Below are positions 33,346 through 64,000 of a stretch of DNA of 64,000 nucleotides, piece by piece. Every line of letters begins with the position of its first letter. Positions within the stretch are counted from its first letter, which is position 1. The DNA is from Apostichopus japonicus (Eukaryota; Echinodermata; Holothuroidea; Aspidochirotida; Stichopodidae): positions 3,424,001 through 3,488,000 of the forward strand of contig NC_092562.1 in NCBI RefSeq assembly GCF_037975245.1. Reading direction: 5' to 3'. The position numbers and the translations under genes are program-made. Below the pieces are notes generated by a model. It was not told the DNA's origin, searched no databases, and worked only from the letters and a program-made list of their open reading frames with translations.

Positions 33346-33983
33346 CAAGGGCGGCGGAAGCACTTTTAATCTAAGGGGGGGGGGGGCACCGACATCAAAG
33401 GGCACTTTGCAGAAATTCGATTGGACCGATGCAGCCTTATATTTAGTACCCTTTATAACTCTTATTGTATTATCTTATTTGCGTATACGCATCACTCCAT
33501 CAACGCCCCCCCCAAGGAAAATATGCATACTAGCACTGCAATATCCAATGTGCAAATTGGGAAACAAGGAACAAGATTTCTTTTGAGACAAAATGAGGCG
33601 AAATCATGCTAGTTGCTAATGTAGGAATCCTCCGAATTAGAGTTTATTTCTTGTTAATATCTTAACAATTTTTTTCCATTCGAAATAGCTTGAGTTTGAC
33701 CCACAGAAATTCATTAAAAGTCATGGGCGTAGCCAGGATATGCAAAGTTGTATGCACGACTATCTGAGCGGAGCGCTGCATCGGTTGGCGCGGAGCGTAC
33801 AAGGAAATTTTTGGTTTTACAAACCCCTCAGATGGCCGGAAACGGCCCTTCCCGAGTGTTCATTCTGGTTCCCTGGCCTCTTGCTAACTCGAGACACCTC
33901 AATTTTTATGTAGAAAAAGAGCACATTTTTAACCCGAGGAAAAGTGGGGGGCACGTGCCCCCCCCCCGGTTCCGCCGCCCTTG
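33346..33983. mobile_element. hAT-like non-autonomous element (638 bp) with 14-bp terminal inverted repeats
   Basis: The left end caagggcggcggaa is matched exactly by the reverse complement of the right end (ttccgccgcccttg). 8-bp target duplications cttatgaa lie at 33338-33345 and 33984-33991. Poly-G and poly-C runs lie just inside each end. A second hAT-like terminus (gggcgtagccagg near 33725) lies inside, suggesting a nested insertion. No transposase. Confidence 0.88.
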
Positions 33984-36900
33984 CTTATGAAGCCTTTATG
34001 TACATGTATATGCTCTTGTTACCAACTCTACATTTAATTTTGAACCTAAACTAATCATGGTGACACATGCGGCAATTGACCATCCAGGGAAACTTGAGAG
34101 GGGCAACTGAAGACAGGAACAATCTGTTAGTATAGTAGGCCTACACCATACAATACAAAGTTTCGGTATTAAATTATATGGTAAAAAGAAAGATGTGTCC
34201 ATGTATAAAAGAACGCCTTCTTTCAATGAAAGCATTTTGTTAATGTGTATCATGACATGCTTCCTAGAATTTGTTAAAAGCAGCATAATTTCTGGCAGAA
34301 ATTAAGGAACTCAGGGCATGATGTATGGCTCTCTTGATCGGGCGATTTAAAATCTTGCAGTAAATGGTTTTAGTGTATTAATAAAGACAGCAAAAGAGAT
34401 TATGTAAAGTGCAAAAATAGAGTATAAATGCCCAAATTATTGTCTTATGCTGCAAGGGAGGTTTCTTCCATTAATGTCCATCAGTTTTAGCCCTAAACTA
34501 TAGCATTCCAAAGTTAACATTCCTGGTGTTTCTGAATCCAATTAGCAGATAGTAAGGAGTGCTGAAGGGCCATTATTTTACATTGTAGCATGCCAGGAAA
34601 TACAGATGGAATTGGAATTTCTAGTTTCTTAACTCAGTGCTAACTACTTTAGCTAATGTAATGAAATCCTCAACTAATATCTGGGTTGAGCCTGGGTTAA
34701 CAAAAAAATCACGGAACTTTGCAAAAATTGCGGTATAGGCTCTAGTTTGCATATGCTACAGTGTGTTAGGATAAGTTTTTGTCCCCGAGGTAGAAAAGAA
34801 ATCACTGATATTCCGCGAATTCGCGGAAAAAGCTCATGCATGAATTATGAGGCAGACCTGTCTGAGTTCTTGAGAACATAATGTTACGGTAATTGATGGG
34901 CTTCACAGAAGTCGTTAATCACTATCAAAGCAGGTTCTAAGTAAAATGATGGCAAATTGACACAAGATATGAGAATGTAAAGCAGCGAGAGATAGTTGAC
35001 GCAAGAATAAACTTCTTTATAACTGTATTAACTCTGATTTCGATAATAGTAAATATTGATGAACAAACTTTATAATCTAAGTGTAGAAAAAGGAAAACCA
35101 AAAGAAAAACGACCACGGTGCCAGAAATATGTGTTTGAACCACACAATTTTTAAGAACATGCTGACCTTCCCCACTTTAATAAACCAGAACATTCGCAAC
35201 CTATTGTGCTTTTAAGAATTTGTTTAATACTGCACGTTAACTCCTGGGTCAGGAAACGTGAATTTAAGGCCCATTTTTGCTCTATTCTCTTTTCTGTAAG
35301 AGATCCTAAAAACCGAGAGTCTATCCTTCAGAACATATACGGCAGACTCGTACAAATTAATCATCATGAAACACTGCACTTAACGTCACACAAAAAACAT
35401 CAGCAGTGTGAAATAAACCCACAAATCCATGAAATCTAAAAATTTGCAAAGGAAGAAACAAATTTAAAAAAAGCATTGTTTCAAGGAAAGTTTTCATGAT
35501 TTTACCCTACAAGCATGATTTTAGTTCATACTTGTGATGTTACATTGTTTGAGCTATGACCACATATACTGAAAAAAAGTCCTCTCTGAATTTCAGAAAT
35601 CAACACTTTAAAATTGAATACAAGTAATTGGTTATTAGACTGGAAATTTTCCAGCCCGCACCCTTCCGCTTTTTTTGTTAAAGATAAATTGTGTTAAATG
35701 AAACAACCAACAAGACAAGTCTCCAAGAAGATTTGATCACGATAACATGGCTGTATGAATTAATTTAAGTAAACCGTCTATACCCAACGGAAAGGAAGCG
35801 TATTCACACTTTTTACACTGTAAAATACATAAGCTAAATATAGTTATAGGTACATAAAAATAACACGTCTTAGATTGTCACCCCATAAGAAGACAAAAAG
35901 AAACATGTGTAGAAAATCCAATGCCTTTGCAATACCACTATCAGACTTTTGTCCCATATGTAAATGTTCTCCTAAATATGCACCAACCTTTCAACTTCCA
36001 CACCCATTAAAATATATATATGTATATTCATGTATGTTATTTAATTTTCTCAGTTAACACTAGGCTATGTTACCACTACCTTGTAATACAGTTAGGCTAC
36101 ATAGTCATCTTACACCCCATTCACAGCTATAACAAGTACACACTTTAACTATTTCAATACATTTGACATATCCCTAAAAAAAATTTACTTGATGAACTGA
36201 AAAATACATGTTCTGCATTTCTTTTGTCAACGTATATCAATCAAGGAAAAAAAAGAAAAATATGATGATGAAAAAAAAGAAGACGTAATATTCCCAACTG
36301 ACGGCAAGAAACAGATGGAAACGTTAACAACAACAACAATGCAGCATTCAGTCGTGTAATACTCAATATAAAACAAAGCACCTTGCTGTATACAAAAAGT
36401 AACAGTTATGGATAACATGCCTCATTAACATGTGAATTAGATATGAACCCAATGTGTAAAAAATAACTTTGGTCCATTATGCAGCATTTTCATAGTGAAT
36501 TGTCTTGATTCCATAAAAAAGCAGAGAACTGACACGTTAAATACGAAAAGTTTTCTACAACAAAAATTGGGTGATGTTCTCAGCTTTGATGTTATACAGT
36601 AACAAAGTTTATTCCAAAGCTGAATTATGCTTTCCATTCATAACTGAAAATATACATTAAAATCTTGAGACAGAATATTTGCAATATTGGTATATTGTTT
36701 AGCTTGATAATAAATCGGCTGGCACATTTTGGCGTTTAGATGGGATGGTAAACTTCAAACAGCCACAATCAGGGACATGTCTTTCCTCAACAAAAAACAA
36801 ACCTGACATTTTACTAATAGCTTGGCAGTACCTTAGAAGGGGTCGAATTATCCAAGTCAAGGGCCTTAGTTTACTTGTTATTAATAGACAATATTACTCA

Positions 36901-39529
36901 TTCCTTTGATGGGGGTTTAGAGGTACATATTTTTAATGTAAGCAGCACGGCATGTTTCTTTCTAAAGGAGGTCTAACAAACCGAGTGTGACTTATGAATG
37001 AACTCTCGATAAATCGAAACTCTGAATATCCTCATCAATCTTTCTTCTCTATTAATCACCAACTACCAAAATATGAAACATTGCCTTCTATGTCTTTCTT
37101 AGCAATAACAGAAACAATCCTCATTTACTTTTGGAAATGATATATCCCAAAATGCACGCCATTTCCCAAAGTTTATACCATCATATGATTTCCCCACAAA
37201 AAGGAACTTTTTCCAAATTTCAACTATAATACTCATCGGTTACATTATTGTGTGTTTGTGTTACCCTGCTGTGATACATGGACGTAAAGAGTAGGGGACG
37301 ACTTACTGAAGTCATTCCATTGAAGTTTCATCTCATCCACATTATTTGCATATTATAATTCTGTTCGTCTTCATTTTTTATAGCAAATTTGTCGGTATTG
37401 AGATCTTTCAGTTCCACACATCCCACATTGACAGCTCGACAGTTGCCTCTAAACACTTACAGGTAATGATTTAATGCACCTGATTATTTCACACCTTTAA
37501 CATACCCCACCGAGGTAAAGATTTTACCTAGATTGCAAAAATAAAGAAAAACGTCTCTCAAAGTTTACTATTACACTAAAGTTGAACTGTAGAATAGCAA
37601 CTTTGATTAATAGCAGTCACTAAAATATAGCTCACATTTTTTAAACTATATTTCTCTTTCCATCTTCGTAGTTGTTTGGTTTTTTTCTTAAAGGTTTTTC
37701 ATTTTATATTTCTTTAGATTGGGCACATCATGGCTGATATTACTGTTTACTTTCTTTCTAGTTTTTGCATATATTGTTTTGGAATTTTCTTAGCCAAAAC
37801 TTGCTAATATTTTTAATCCTTTCACTCTTAAACATAAATAATTGTCCACCATTTTCTGATGTCCACAATACCAACAAATAAAAGGTCTGCAATCTCTTTT
37901 TTTAATTTGGAATCAATTTTTCTAAAACTTCTTATCCATTAATGTTACAATGTGATATCCTTATTATACAATGATTAAGCCAGGTATTTGAATAATAGAA
38001 ATTGTCCTCAAGTAACAAGGGAGGGACTAATTTTTTCCTTTTAATCATTATCAAATAACTCAACCATTATCATTCCACCAAAAAATATATGCTAATTAGG
38101 AAGAAAATAGCAAGAGAAATGAGTAATGATTGGCAGCTTTTCTGAGAATAATGAATATTCATGATTCTGTTGGGATAAGTGAGTAATTACCAGGAGAAAT
38201 GAGTGAAATGCTGGCAGTTTCTCTTTTTTTGAGGGAAGATGAATTTTAATAATCGTGTTTGGGGCTTTTTAAGAAGGACACAAGTACCATAAGGAACGGG
38301 GTGATGGACGGTGGTACTTTTAGCTCATAGAGCAAATTTGGGCAAAATTGAATCATAATTGACATAAACCTAAAATTATGATATGACTGAGGCATTGGGA
38401 GCTAAACACTTGTCATGTACTATGAGCAGCTTAGCTGATTCCCATTTTCAGAGATTTTCCTGACGATCTCTAGAAACGCAATAATAAATGTTAAAAAATG
38501 GAGTACCTGTTAATCCTATTGACCAGCAATTACACAATACTAACTTTTTTAACTTAATGAAGAGAATCAGTACATGCTAAAGGTATCATTACATGCTAAC
38601 AGTATCAATGTAATTGCTTGATGATAATTAATTCAGTGATAATTAACAGCAATACTAAAGCAGAAAATAAATGTTGGAGTGTTTCAAAAACTTCTTGAAC
38701 ATCCAATAGGGATTATTTTCTTAATATTTCAATGATAACAATACCAAAATCTAAATGTTTCGATGTTTTCTACTCTTCAATATTAACTTCCATAATGTTT
38801 CAAAATAATTTTCAAACATACATTCGGCATCTTTAAAATTGATGACTTTACCATTAAACTTTAAATACAGACCAACTGTTTTTTATGTTTGCACAAGGTA
38901 TCAATACAATGCTAAAGGGATCTATATTAATAAAGAAATGACAGTAAATACTGCAGCAATACATATTGACGTTCGAAAATTTCAGAACGCTGTTAACACA
39001 CGCTAAACGTCTCTTTGTGAATGAATCCATATGAAGACAAAGTAACATTGACTCCCATCATAACAAGACCTACTTCTGATGTTTCCTATCAATTTAACCA
39101 AATGAACAACACACCATCTACAATGTCCCACAGAATGCTCAACATCCACCTTGCTGCATCTAAAGAATTCACCATATTTACAAAATACTGTTTTATTAAT
39201 TAACATGAAACCGATCCAGACAGTACAAAGCTCCCTGTTGATAACGATTACCCGAAAGATGGTTTTATGATTTCAAATAGGCCACCAGCTTGGGGCCTAC
39301 CAGTTGAAGCAATCTAGTGGTCCTACTTCTTTTTATATTATTATAAATATTGGTACAAAAAGAATTCACTCTCATATAATCTAGAAATCTGTGACAAACC
39401 TAACACAAAGACATACTGGTGAGTCGACCACTGTTCTATGGAAGATTGCTTATGAACACTGCAGTACTGGAAAATCAGACCTAAGTCTGTATTGATGGAT
39501 GACAAACCTAACTGCATTTACTGGTTCTG

Positions 39530-40210
39530 TACTGCTGTGGCCGCCAGGCCATCTATATTAATATTCGTCAGACCACCTGCGTTACTGAAAATGGCGGACC
39601 ACCTATAGTACTGTAACTGACAGACCATGTGTATTAACAGTATATGGCAGACCACCTATAGTACTGTGACCAACAGACCATCTATAACAGTTAACCTGCA
39701 TTACTACAATAGGCAGACCACAACAGACAGACCATTTACAACAGTATATGGCAAACCACCTGCATCACGGTTACAGGTAAACCACCTGAAGTACTGTGAC
39801 TGACTGACAGACCATGTGTATTGGCTGCATTACTACAATAGGCAGACCACCTGAAGTGACTGACAGACCATTTGTAACAGTATATGGTAGATCACATGCA
39901 TTACTGTCACAGGTAAACCACCTGAAGTACTGTGACTGACACATCGTGTGTGACAGTATCGGTCAAATAACCTGCAGTACTACAATACTACAATAGACAG
40001 ACCGCCTGAAGTACTTTGACCAACAGACCATTTTTAACAGTAAATGGCAGACCACCTGAAGTGCTGTGGCCAGCAGACCATTTACAACAGTATATGGCAG
40101 ACCACCTGCATTACTGCAACTGGCAGTTCACCTGAAGAACTGTGGCAGACAGACTAGCTGTTAGACTACCTGAATTACTTTAACTGGCAGACCACATATA
40201 GTAATCTGAT
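39530..40210. repeat. Degenerate minisatellite downstream of DOT1L
   Basis: Variants of ggcagaccacctg, a-tactgtgactgacagacc and atttgtaacagtatat recur many times with irregular spacing. It may fall in the DOT1L 3' UTR or just beyond. Confidence 0.75.
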
Positions 40211-41867
40211 TGGGCGCAGGAGGGGGATTATTGTACCAAAACCTACAGATTCTTTTTAGTTAGCATGGCATGTCATTGTTATGTTTAAATTTGCATTTTA
40301 CAGTCATACATGTGAGTAATTTACGAAGCACGACCGATGAATGTACAAGATGGATGCACAATGCATTCTTCTTCGACACTCTTGCTTGAAGATGTCAATA
40401 ATTTTGAATGTGGAGCGTTCCTTCCTTTTTGTTGGCAGTGTTAGAAGCATAGTTATTTCACTGTTACACCTTATTAATTGATTATGTCATATGGAAGACA
40501 AGCTAACTATACTAATGTTTTAAAGATATAAAACATCATACATCAATTCACGTTAGGATAAACTTTATTTTTTTTTTTAAAAACCTCAATTTTAAAAATA
40601 TATAACATCCCATCACTTATTGTAGTTATACTTTCCTAAGGTTAACTTTCACCACATAGAGAATGATGAACCATTCAACAATCATTATCAACAACAAAAA
40701 ACATTCAAATAAAAACAAGGTTTTATATTTGTTTTGCATATGTCAAAACAAAAAGCTACCAGAAATTTCTCGATTTCATTCCCCCGATTGCAAGTCTGAT
40801 CAAGGAAGGATGAGAAACAATCCCATATAAATTAAATAAATAAATCACTACTTTAATAAATATTATTGATATGTAACATGAAAGAGAGTAAACAATGCCA
40901 GAGGTGAATCACAACCTTTTTTTAGACTGAAACGGAAATAATTTATTCCAATCACAAAAAAAAGTGATTGGTTGGCTATCGCTGAATCGACCAATCAGTG
41001 GTTGCTATCACCAAGTCCTCACTTCCAATATGCTAATTGATATGCTAACTGATCACCTCATCAATTTCTGATCAATAACCCAATTAGGTCTGCTACTTGA
41101 GGAAATGAGTATGGTTATTGGTTCTTATCACTTGCTCACTGATCAACTTATCAATAAACCTATTTGGTTTGCCTATTGGTTCACTGATATTTTATCACCA
41201 AGTCAAAGCCTCATCAATATCCCAGTTTGATAAATGTGCTGAAAAATTTAATCAATAATAAATCAATAGGATTGAATATGTTTACTTGCTGGAACACACA
41301 GACTGATGAATTCTTCAAAGCAATAGATTTAGTACCCTTCCTATTATCAATCAATCAATAAACTGATTACATTCACTGGCTGATATGTTTACCACCCTAG
41401 CAACAACTCATCAACAAGCATGTTGGATAGGCTTACTGATTATAATTATTATCAATTCAAACAGCCTAGTTTCATACATCTGCTTTTAACAAACATTTGT
41501 TTTATATCAATCAGCAATTTATTGGTATATATCTCTTGCAACTTTCAAAAGAATCACCGTAGCAACAGTCAGATTCTGACAGAAAGGACTTGCAGATTGT
41601 TCTGCAGAGTAAGCCTTCTTTGACCATGTCTTGAATTAACCATATCAGGTACAGTTTTTCAAGGAATAAGTTGCTCTCGTCCGACATCAGGATAGGCTTG
41701 CTATCACTTTTTGAATTTTTAGCAATGGCCTATAACCACCACCGATAAACTCTCCATTAATATCATTTGTGCTTGGTTGTTTTAAGTGCATAGCCATCAG
41801 TTTGATAATAACAATACTTGGAATAACTAATATTAATATTATTAAAATAATAATAGTATGATTTAAT

Positions 41868-58855
<16,988 letters not shown>

Positions 58856-61800
58856 CTGAAAGAGTAAGAGAACATATGTACAGGATAATTTGTATTGCAG
58901 GAGTAGACTTTACTCTAAACTCACTTTCCTCAAAAAGGAAACTCTAAAATCTACTACATGTGTATAGCGTTAACTTAGATCTAAGTAAGTACTATTTACT
59001 TGGTAATTTAATGTGTGTATATAATTATTTTCAAAGCATTGATGTTAAGCCACATTTGGTTTTAAAATGTTCGTTCTGAGAAATACAGAACTGAATTCAT
59101 GAAATCTTACAATCATGGTACATGGGAAAGAAACCGATATTTCTCTTTTCTTCTTCTTCTGTGGGGGAGGGAGAAGGAGTGGGAGTTCAAAGTTACTAGT
59201 CAGATGTGGGAAAAGGTTAGACGTGGGGGAGGTAGGAAGTGGGTAGGAGGCAACAATCATACAAGAAGATTGACATTTTATTGTTATGAGAGTTGACAGA
59301 TCTTCTAGGCTGTAAATATTTATATGTGTACAATGACACTGTTGTTTACAAGTTTCCAAGTCAAGTTTGTACAGCATTAGCTGTGCTAATGGAAAGTCCC
59401 ACGATGTGCAATGTACACACATGTATGTACTGTGTGTACTGTACAGTATACATGAGGAAGCAAGGAACATCTGGTGTTTTTGTATCTGGATATACATAAC
59501 GATTCAATCAGGTTTACTCCCAAATCTGCTGGAAAGTTTAACAATGGTCACACATTCTCGTTATACTATGACCCTCAAAGCATTCCCAGCCTACTACCCC
59601 CCCCCCCCCATCCCCGGAAACTGAAACAATTAATTATCTAGCATCACTCTTAAATGTGTCTGAATAATTCAGAGAGTAAGCGTATCATTCACTTCTTACA
59701 AATTTTCTAGCAACTTTTTAGCATGTGTTAAAGTAAGTTGGCCTGATGTGTTCTCCATCCTAGCAGGATCTTCTTCAAAGGCTAAATGACAAGAAACATT
59801 TTAGCATGCTAAAATTTTTTTGTTTCAATTATTTGCCAACAATTTTGTACCAGTTCTGAGATGAAGTGAGAGAGTTTTGTTTTAAAGCTAATAAACTGCT
59901 AAGCCCTCCCTTACAACTGCCCAGATATCCATGCAAAATTTATGTTTTTGCAAAATTGGTAATCTATAGGTGCAAAATGGTAACTTTTGGATTCTTTTGT
60001 TACAGTTTTAACAAACTTAGCCTGTACATTATCACAATAGAAGGCTAACTGGATACATTTTGCAAGTAACTGACTAAATGTTTTGTTATTTCAACTGAAA
60101 TATCTGAAAACCTTTGTGTTATGGTAACTAGCAGCACAGGATCATACAAAACATGTTCTCATATTAGGGAGCTGCCAGGGATGGCTTGTCACAACTAACA
60201 GACAATAAAACTATATATACAAGTTTCCTCCACTTTTAAAGTTTATAGCCAAAGTTCAAAGCCCAATGACATTAGGCTCCTTCCTGTATAAACCTAGAGC
60301 ATTTAAGGCTGTGCTGGAAGTTTAACATCATTATAAATCATTTGATTCAGATATCATATACAGGTCTCTTCAAACCCTATAGGGGGTGCTATGTACAGTC
60401 TGGGTCACACAGGGCCAATACACTAACTTTGCTCACATACCTATATGGCATCCACAGGTGACCTAATCAATATACCTTGTATGTAAACACAGTGGTATGC
60501 CTGTAACCCACAAAAGGGCTGAGCCCTTTACCACAACTTCTTTGTCTAGCTATCATGCTTCTTCAAGCACTACTGTACTGTGCTGTACTATTGTGTATGA
60601 TGGATGTATAGCAGGTTGACAATGACATGTTATCTTTTGTGTGCCAGTCAAAAGCTATTGATATTGAACTAAAGAACCTTGGCTTCTCACCCTTCATACA
60701 CCTAGTGTAGTAGTAGACAGACTAAGTAGGGTAGTGGCATATACTGTATGTACTGTACTGCAGTGTGTATTGACGAAGCATGTACACACAGTATTTATAG
60801 TAACTGAGTGCTTAGTTATAAAAACATACAGCAGTGCACCATTGGCATTTTACAGACCAATACTGTGCTGTAGGCTTAGACTAATCTGTTACTATGGAAA
60901 TAGTTACTATAAAACCTCCATCTTGTCAATAAGCTAGTATTAGGCTAGCTACCAATTCCTAATACCAAGTAGAGTAATTCAAGCGAAAGTAGACGAGATG
61001 AGACTATACTGCCTTCAACATGTTCATCTCCTCTGAACTGTAATGTCCAGAGGCCCATTAATCAAGAAAGTCAAGAATACGTACAGTTTGTCCTGTACAG
61101 GCATTATAAGTTGACCTAAGCTAATAACAGGTCATGCACATTTATACAGTAGGGTGAAGGCAGAGAGAAGTGAAGATGGCCTACATATATATAATTTAAA
61201 GACAACTGTGACAAATCCTATGTCAAATAACCACAGTTCATACTCTACTCAGATAAAGCCATATATTAGCTTCTGTGTGATAAATTGCTGTAATTGTTGG
61301 GATAATTGTAATTGAAGGACCAATTACGCAGTGTTTATGTTTCATAAATGTTTGTCAACAATCTTTTAAAGCATCAGATGTAATTGCTTTGAGGTTTATA
61401 TTTTTTGCAGAGGCTGAAGAAGATCCAGCTAGGAGCGAAACGTCAGGCCCACTTACTTTAAAAAAAAATCTTCTTTGGAATTGCCAAAAGTAATTTCAAC
61501 AACAGATCAAGATGTACAGTATTTATGACACATTAGTCACAGACAAATTTATGGTAATCCAAGGATGCCTGAAGTCTGAATATATTCAGGATGAACTATT
61601 AATGCTCATGAAACAAAGAATTAATATTAACGTTTTATCATATTTTGGCCTGCACTGAGACGCCAACAACATATTACTTTGTTGGTACTAATTGAGATAG
61701 CATTCCACAGATGTGGCAAATTTTGAAGGTGATTATGATCTTGAAAACTACACCAGCTAGAGAAACCTACAGTAGCACTCAAGGTTTGTTCCTTCAGACT

Positions 61801-64000
61801 ATGACATCGAGAGAAGAAAATCGTGACAACATTCATCCATTAATATTTAATTCTCCTAATCCCATCCTCGGCTGAACCTGGGCCCTTAAAATGGTCTCTC
61901 CTACTGTCCAGAATTTGTTTGCGTCAAAAGAAATGTAAACTTAGCTACCATAGTACAGTGCCGTACTACCGTATGGTAGCCAAGTTGAGTGTTCACCAAT
62001 GTTTACTTTTTTTTCCCCGGGAAATTACCATCCAATCACAAAGCCTATATGGTTCAACCCACTGAATGGACATCCTGTTCCATAGACAGTAGAACCTGCA
62101 AGCACAGGTATTTTTTTCAAAGAAAAGCTCACTCTATCAAAGTCTAGTTTCAATGGAATTTCCCAGGAATAACTGCTTCAACCGGTTATTATTGTCTAAA
62201 AGGAATGCTTTATTTTAAACAGATTTATTGTTGTCTTTGTGACATACCACATTCCAGCCAGTGCAGTGGCTGGATTGAATAAAACCACCCAAAACATGTC
62301 ATATAGCTTGTGCACTGGGATTAACTGTACATACATAATCATCCGTTGTCTTTTTTAATACAAGTATACACAGTGTTCAAAATTAAAACCAGTTCAATTG
62401 ATTGACAACCTCTACACGTTTTGCATATAATTAGGGTCAACTGCATATGTATGAGCTACGTTTGTACATTATCACCTTTACGAAGAGCATGGTGTCTGAT
62501 CCTCTCTCTACCATACGGTGGTCAGGTAGGGTCCAAATTGCTGATCCGATCCGAGTTTACCCACCAAATCAGACCTGAGCATGCGGTTTGACACCAAACT
62601 AGTCAGTTAGTGCTAAAACTGATACATGTGTAAACAGCTAGGGCTGGGGCTATAGCTTGTGTGGTTAGCTGAGCAATCAAAGCACAGGGTAGTCACACTG
62701 TTGCGAAACATAATTAACAAACACTAAATCCTTGCCTTATATTGCAATACCACAACCTGCACATTGCATGATAAACATAGCATGATAAACATTGCATGAT
62801 AGTGCTAACATGTTAAAATACGAAGGTACCAGTAATAGAGATTGTACAATCTACATGTAGAGTATTGTACCGTACAGCAAGTGGGTAAGTACTGTAAACG
62901 TGTGGCCCGTGGGCAGCACTTTATTAGCTGAGAATGTACAGTAGAACATTCTCTACTAAACATGTTCGGTATACATGTACACACACACAACATGGCATTA
63001 GCATGGCTATAGCAGGGCTGTAAGAGGAGACGGAACACACTTGTGCTGGTATTAAGTAAATAAATAAGATATAATGTTATTGGCATCCCCCATGGACTGT
63101 ATTGAAATGTATTTGATTACATTGTATAACCTATGCTGGTAGACAGCTGTGCAAATTCACCAGCCAAGAGTGACAATCACTCACTCACTCACCCCTGGGC
63201 CCCTTTCATATTTGAATGCAAATAAGGGAACAAAGGTCATGTATGATCTGTAGTGAGTGTCACGGCTATGTACATTAGGACTGTTATTTCATACATCACT
63301 GGTCACTCAATGGGTTGCTTCTTTACACACCGTATAGATCTATTATATGCATTAACATACAACAGTATCCTACCTGGATCACTAGTTTTACAATAATATG
63401 GAAGAATTGATCAACCCACCCAATTTTAATATATTGTTCCTTTTTTTCCTGATGACAATTGACAAAGTTCTATAAATAGCACATGCACAGAACTCAACAG
63501 TACTAGAGCTTTTCAAGACACACACACTTGCATGAAAACTAAATGCTTATTGTACAGTTCAGTAGAAATTTGTACAATGTACAAAACTCTGCACATTTTA
63601 ACAATTTGCAATTTATGTAAAAAACCGATCCAATAAAATAACTTAAATGAAGATGCAATATCATTGCAAACTGACATTTATTGGTGTCCTTTAAGTGAGG
63701 CAACACATTGCTTTACGTTTCATATCTATATGGAAACAAGATACAAAAGTTTTCAAGGAAAGGAAAAAGAATCAGTCCTCGCATACTGTACAAACATTGT
63801 TGCTACAAGCTTTGCATCAATGCTGCATAAACTTGGGATTCCCAATATCTATATTGTTTCAGCTGACATCAGGTATTCTGAACCAAAACCACACGATAAA
63901 AATGTCAAAATTGCTACACGAATCCGAGGTGTAAACATTACAACAGGGTTTGCGGGCACAGATCAGTTTGGTATTTTCATTACATGTAAAGATGCTACAG
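58856..64000. other. Probable DOT1L first intron
   Basis: 5.1 kb without a recognisable coding exon. Holds a poly-C run near 59600, the hammerhead-like motif at 61414-61444 and the dispersed fragment at 62264-62299. Direct reading did not reveal the conserved YPWPLPV exon of DOT1L. Confidence 0.5.
61414..61444 (+). other. Hammerhead-ribozyme-like motif
   Basis: ctgaagaagatccagctagg is followed by agcgaaacgtc. This resembles the CUGANGA, stem II, GAAAC, GUC core seen in Penelope-like and other retroelements. One extra A follows CUGAAGA and one stem pair is mismatched, so it is at best a decayed copy. Confidence 0.35.

Larger units (their letters stand above)
30654..41867. other. Intergenic region and probable DOT1L 3' UTR
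   Basis: About 11 kb between the SLC44A1-like start exon and the DOT1L stop codon. Includes two hAT-like elements (32034-32397 and 33346-33983), a perfect hairpin at 31674-31696, an interspersed fragment at 32958-32994 and a degenerate minisatellite (39530-40210). The part nearest 41867 must hold the DOT1L 3' UTR, but AATAAA-type signals are too frequent in this AT-rich DNA to choose one. 34300-39500 looks featureless. Confidence 0.55.

Overview
The window is eukaryotic: genes are split into short exons with canonical GT..AG junctions, introns are long and AT-rich, and simple repeats, minisatellites and remnants of DNA transposons are abundant. The two proteins resemble vertebrate genes closely, yet exon-intron structure and repeat content fit a marine invertebrate. 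An echinoderm-like deuterostome is my best guess, but the sequence alone does not settle this.

Left half (1 to about 31,500): a choline transporter-like gene of the SLC44 family, closest in motif content to SLC44A1/CTL1, lies on the minus strand. I could join 13 constitutive coding exons plus a pair of alternative exons, with every splice phase agreeing, giving 586 residues from the start codon at 30,631 to the left edge. The cytoplasmic tail lies beyond position 1. The last membrane segment is encoded twice, by two same-length (93 nt), same-phase exons at 1339-1431 and 794-886. This looks like an undescribed pair of mutually exclusive exons. Two introns of this gene contain minisatellites that begin exactly at a 5' splice site. 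One of them (23,480-24,240) is a tandem amplification of the exon 3 end together with its donor site.

Middle (about 31,500 to 41,867): no coding exon recognised. It holds two short hAT-like elements with perfect 8-bp target duplications, a degenerate minisatellite and, presumably, the 3' untranslated region of the next gene.

Right half (41,868 to at least 58,855): DOT1L, the histone H3 lysine 79 methyltransferase, also on the minus strand. Twenty exons join in frame to about 1461 residues: the whole methyltransferase core except the first exon, then Lys/Arg-rich and AT-hook segments, coiled coils, and a long disordered C-terminus in two large exons. The first coding exon is probably beyond the right edge. 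A third hAT-like element sits in one of its introns.

Both genes are transcribed right to left, so the SLC44A1-like promoter lies downstream of the DOT1L 3' end. I see no functional link between them. No tRNA, rRNA or CRISPR was found, and no plus-strand gene can be supported.
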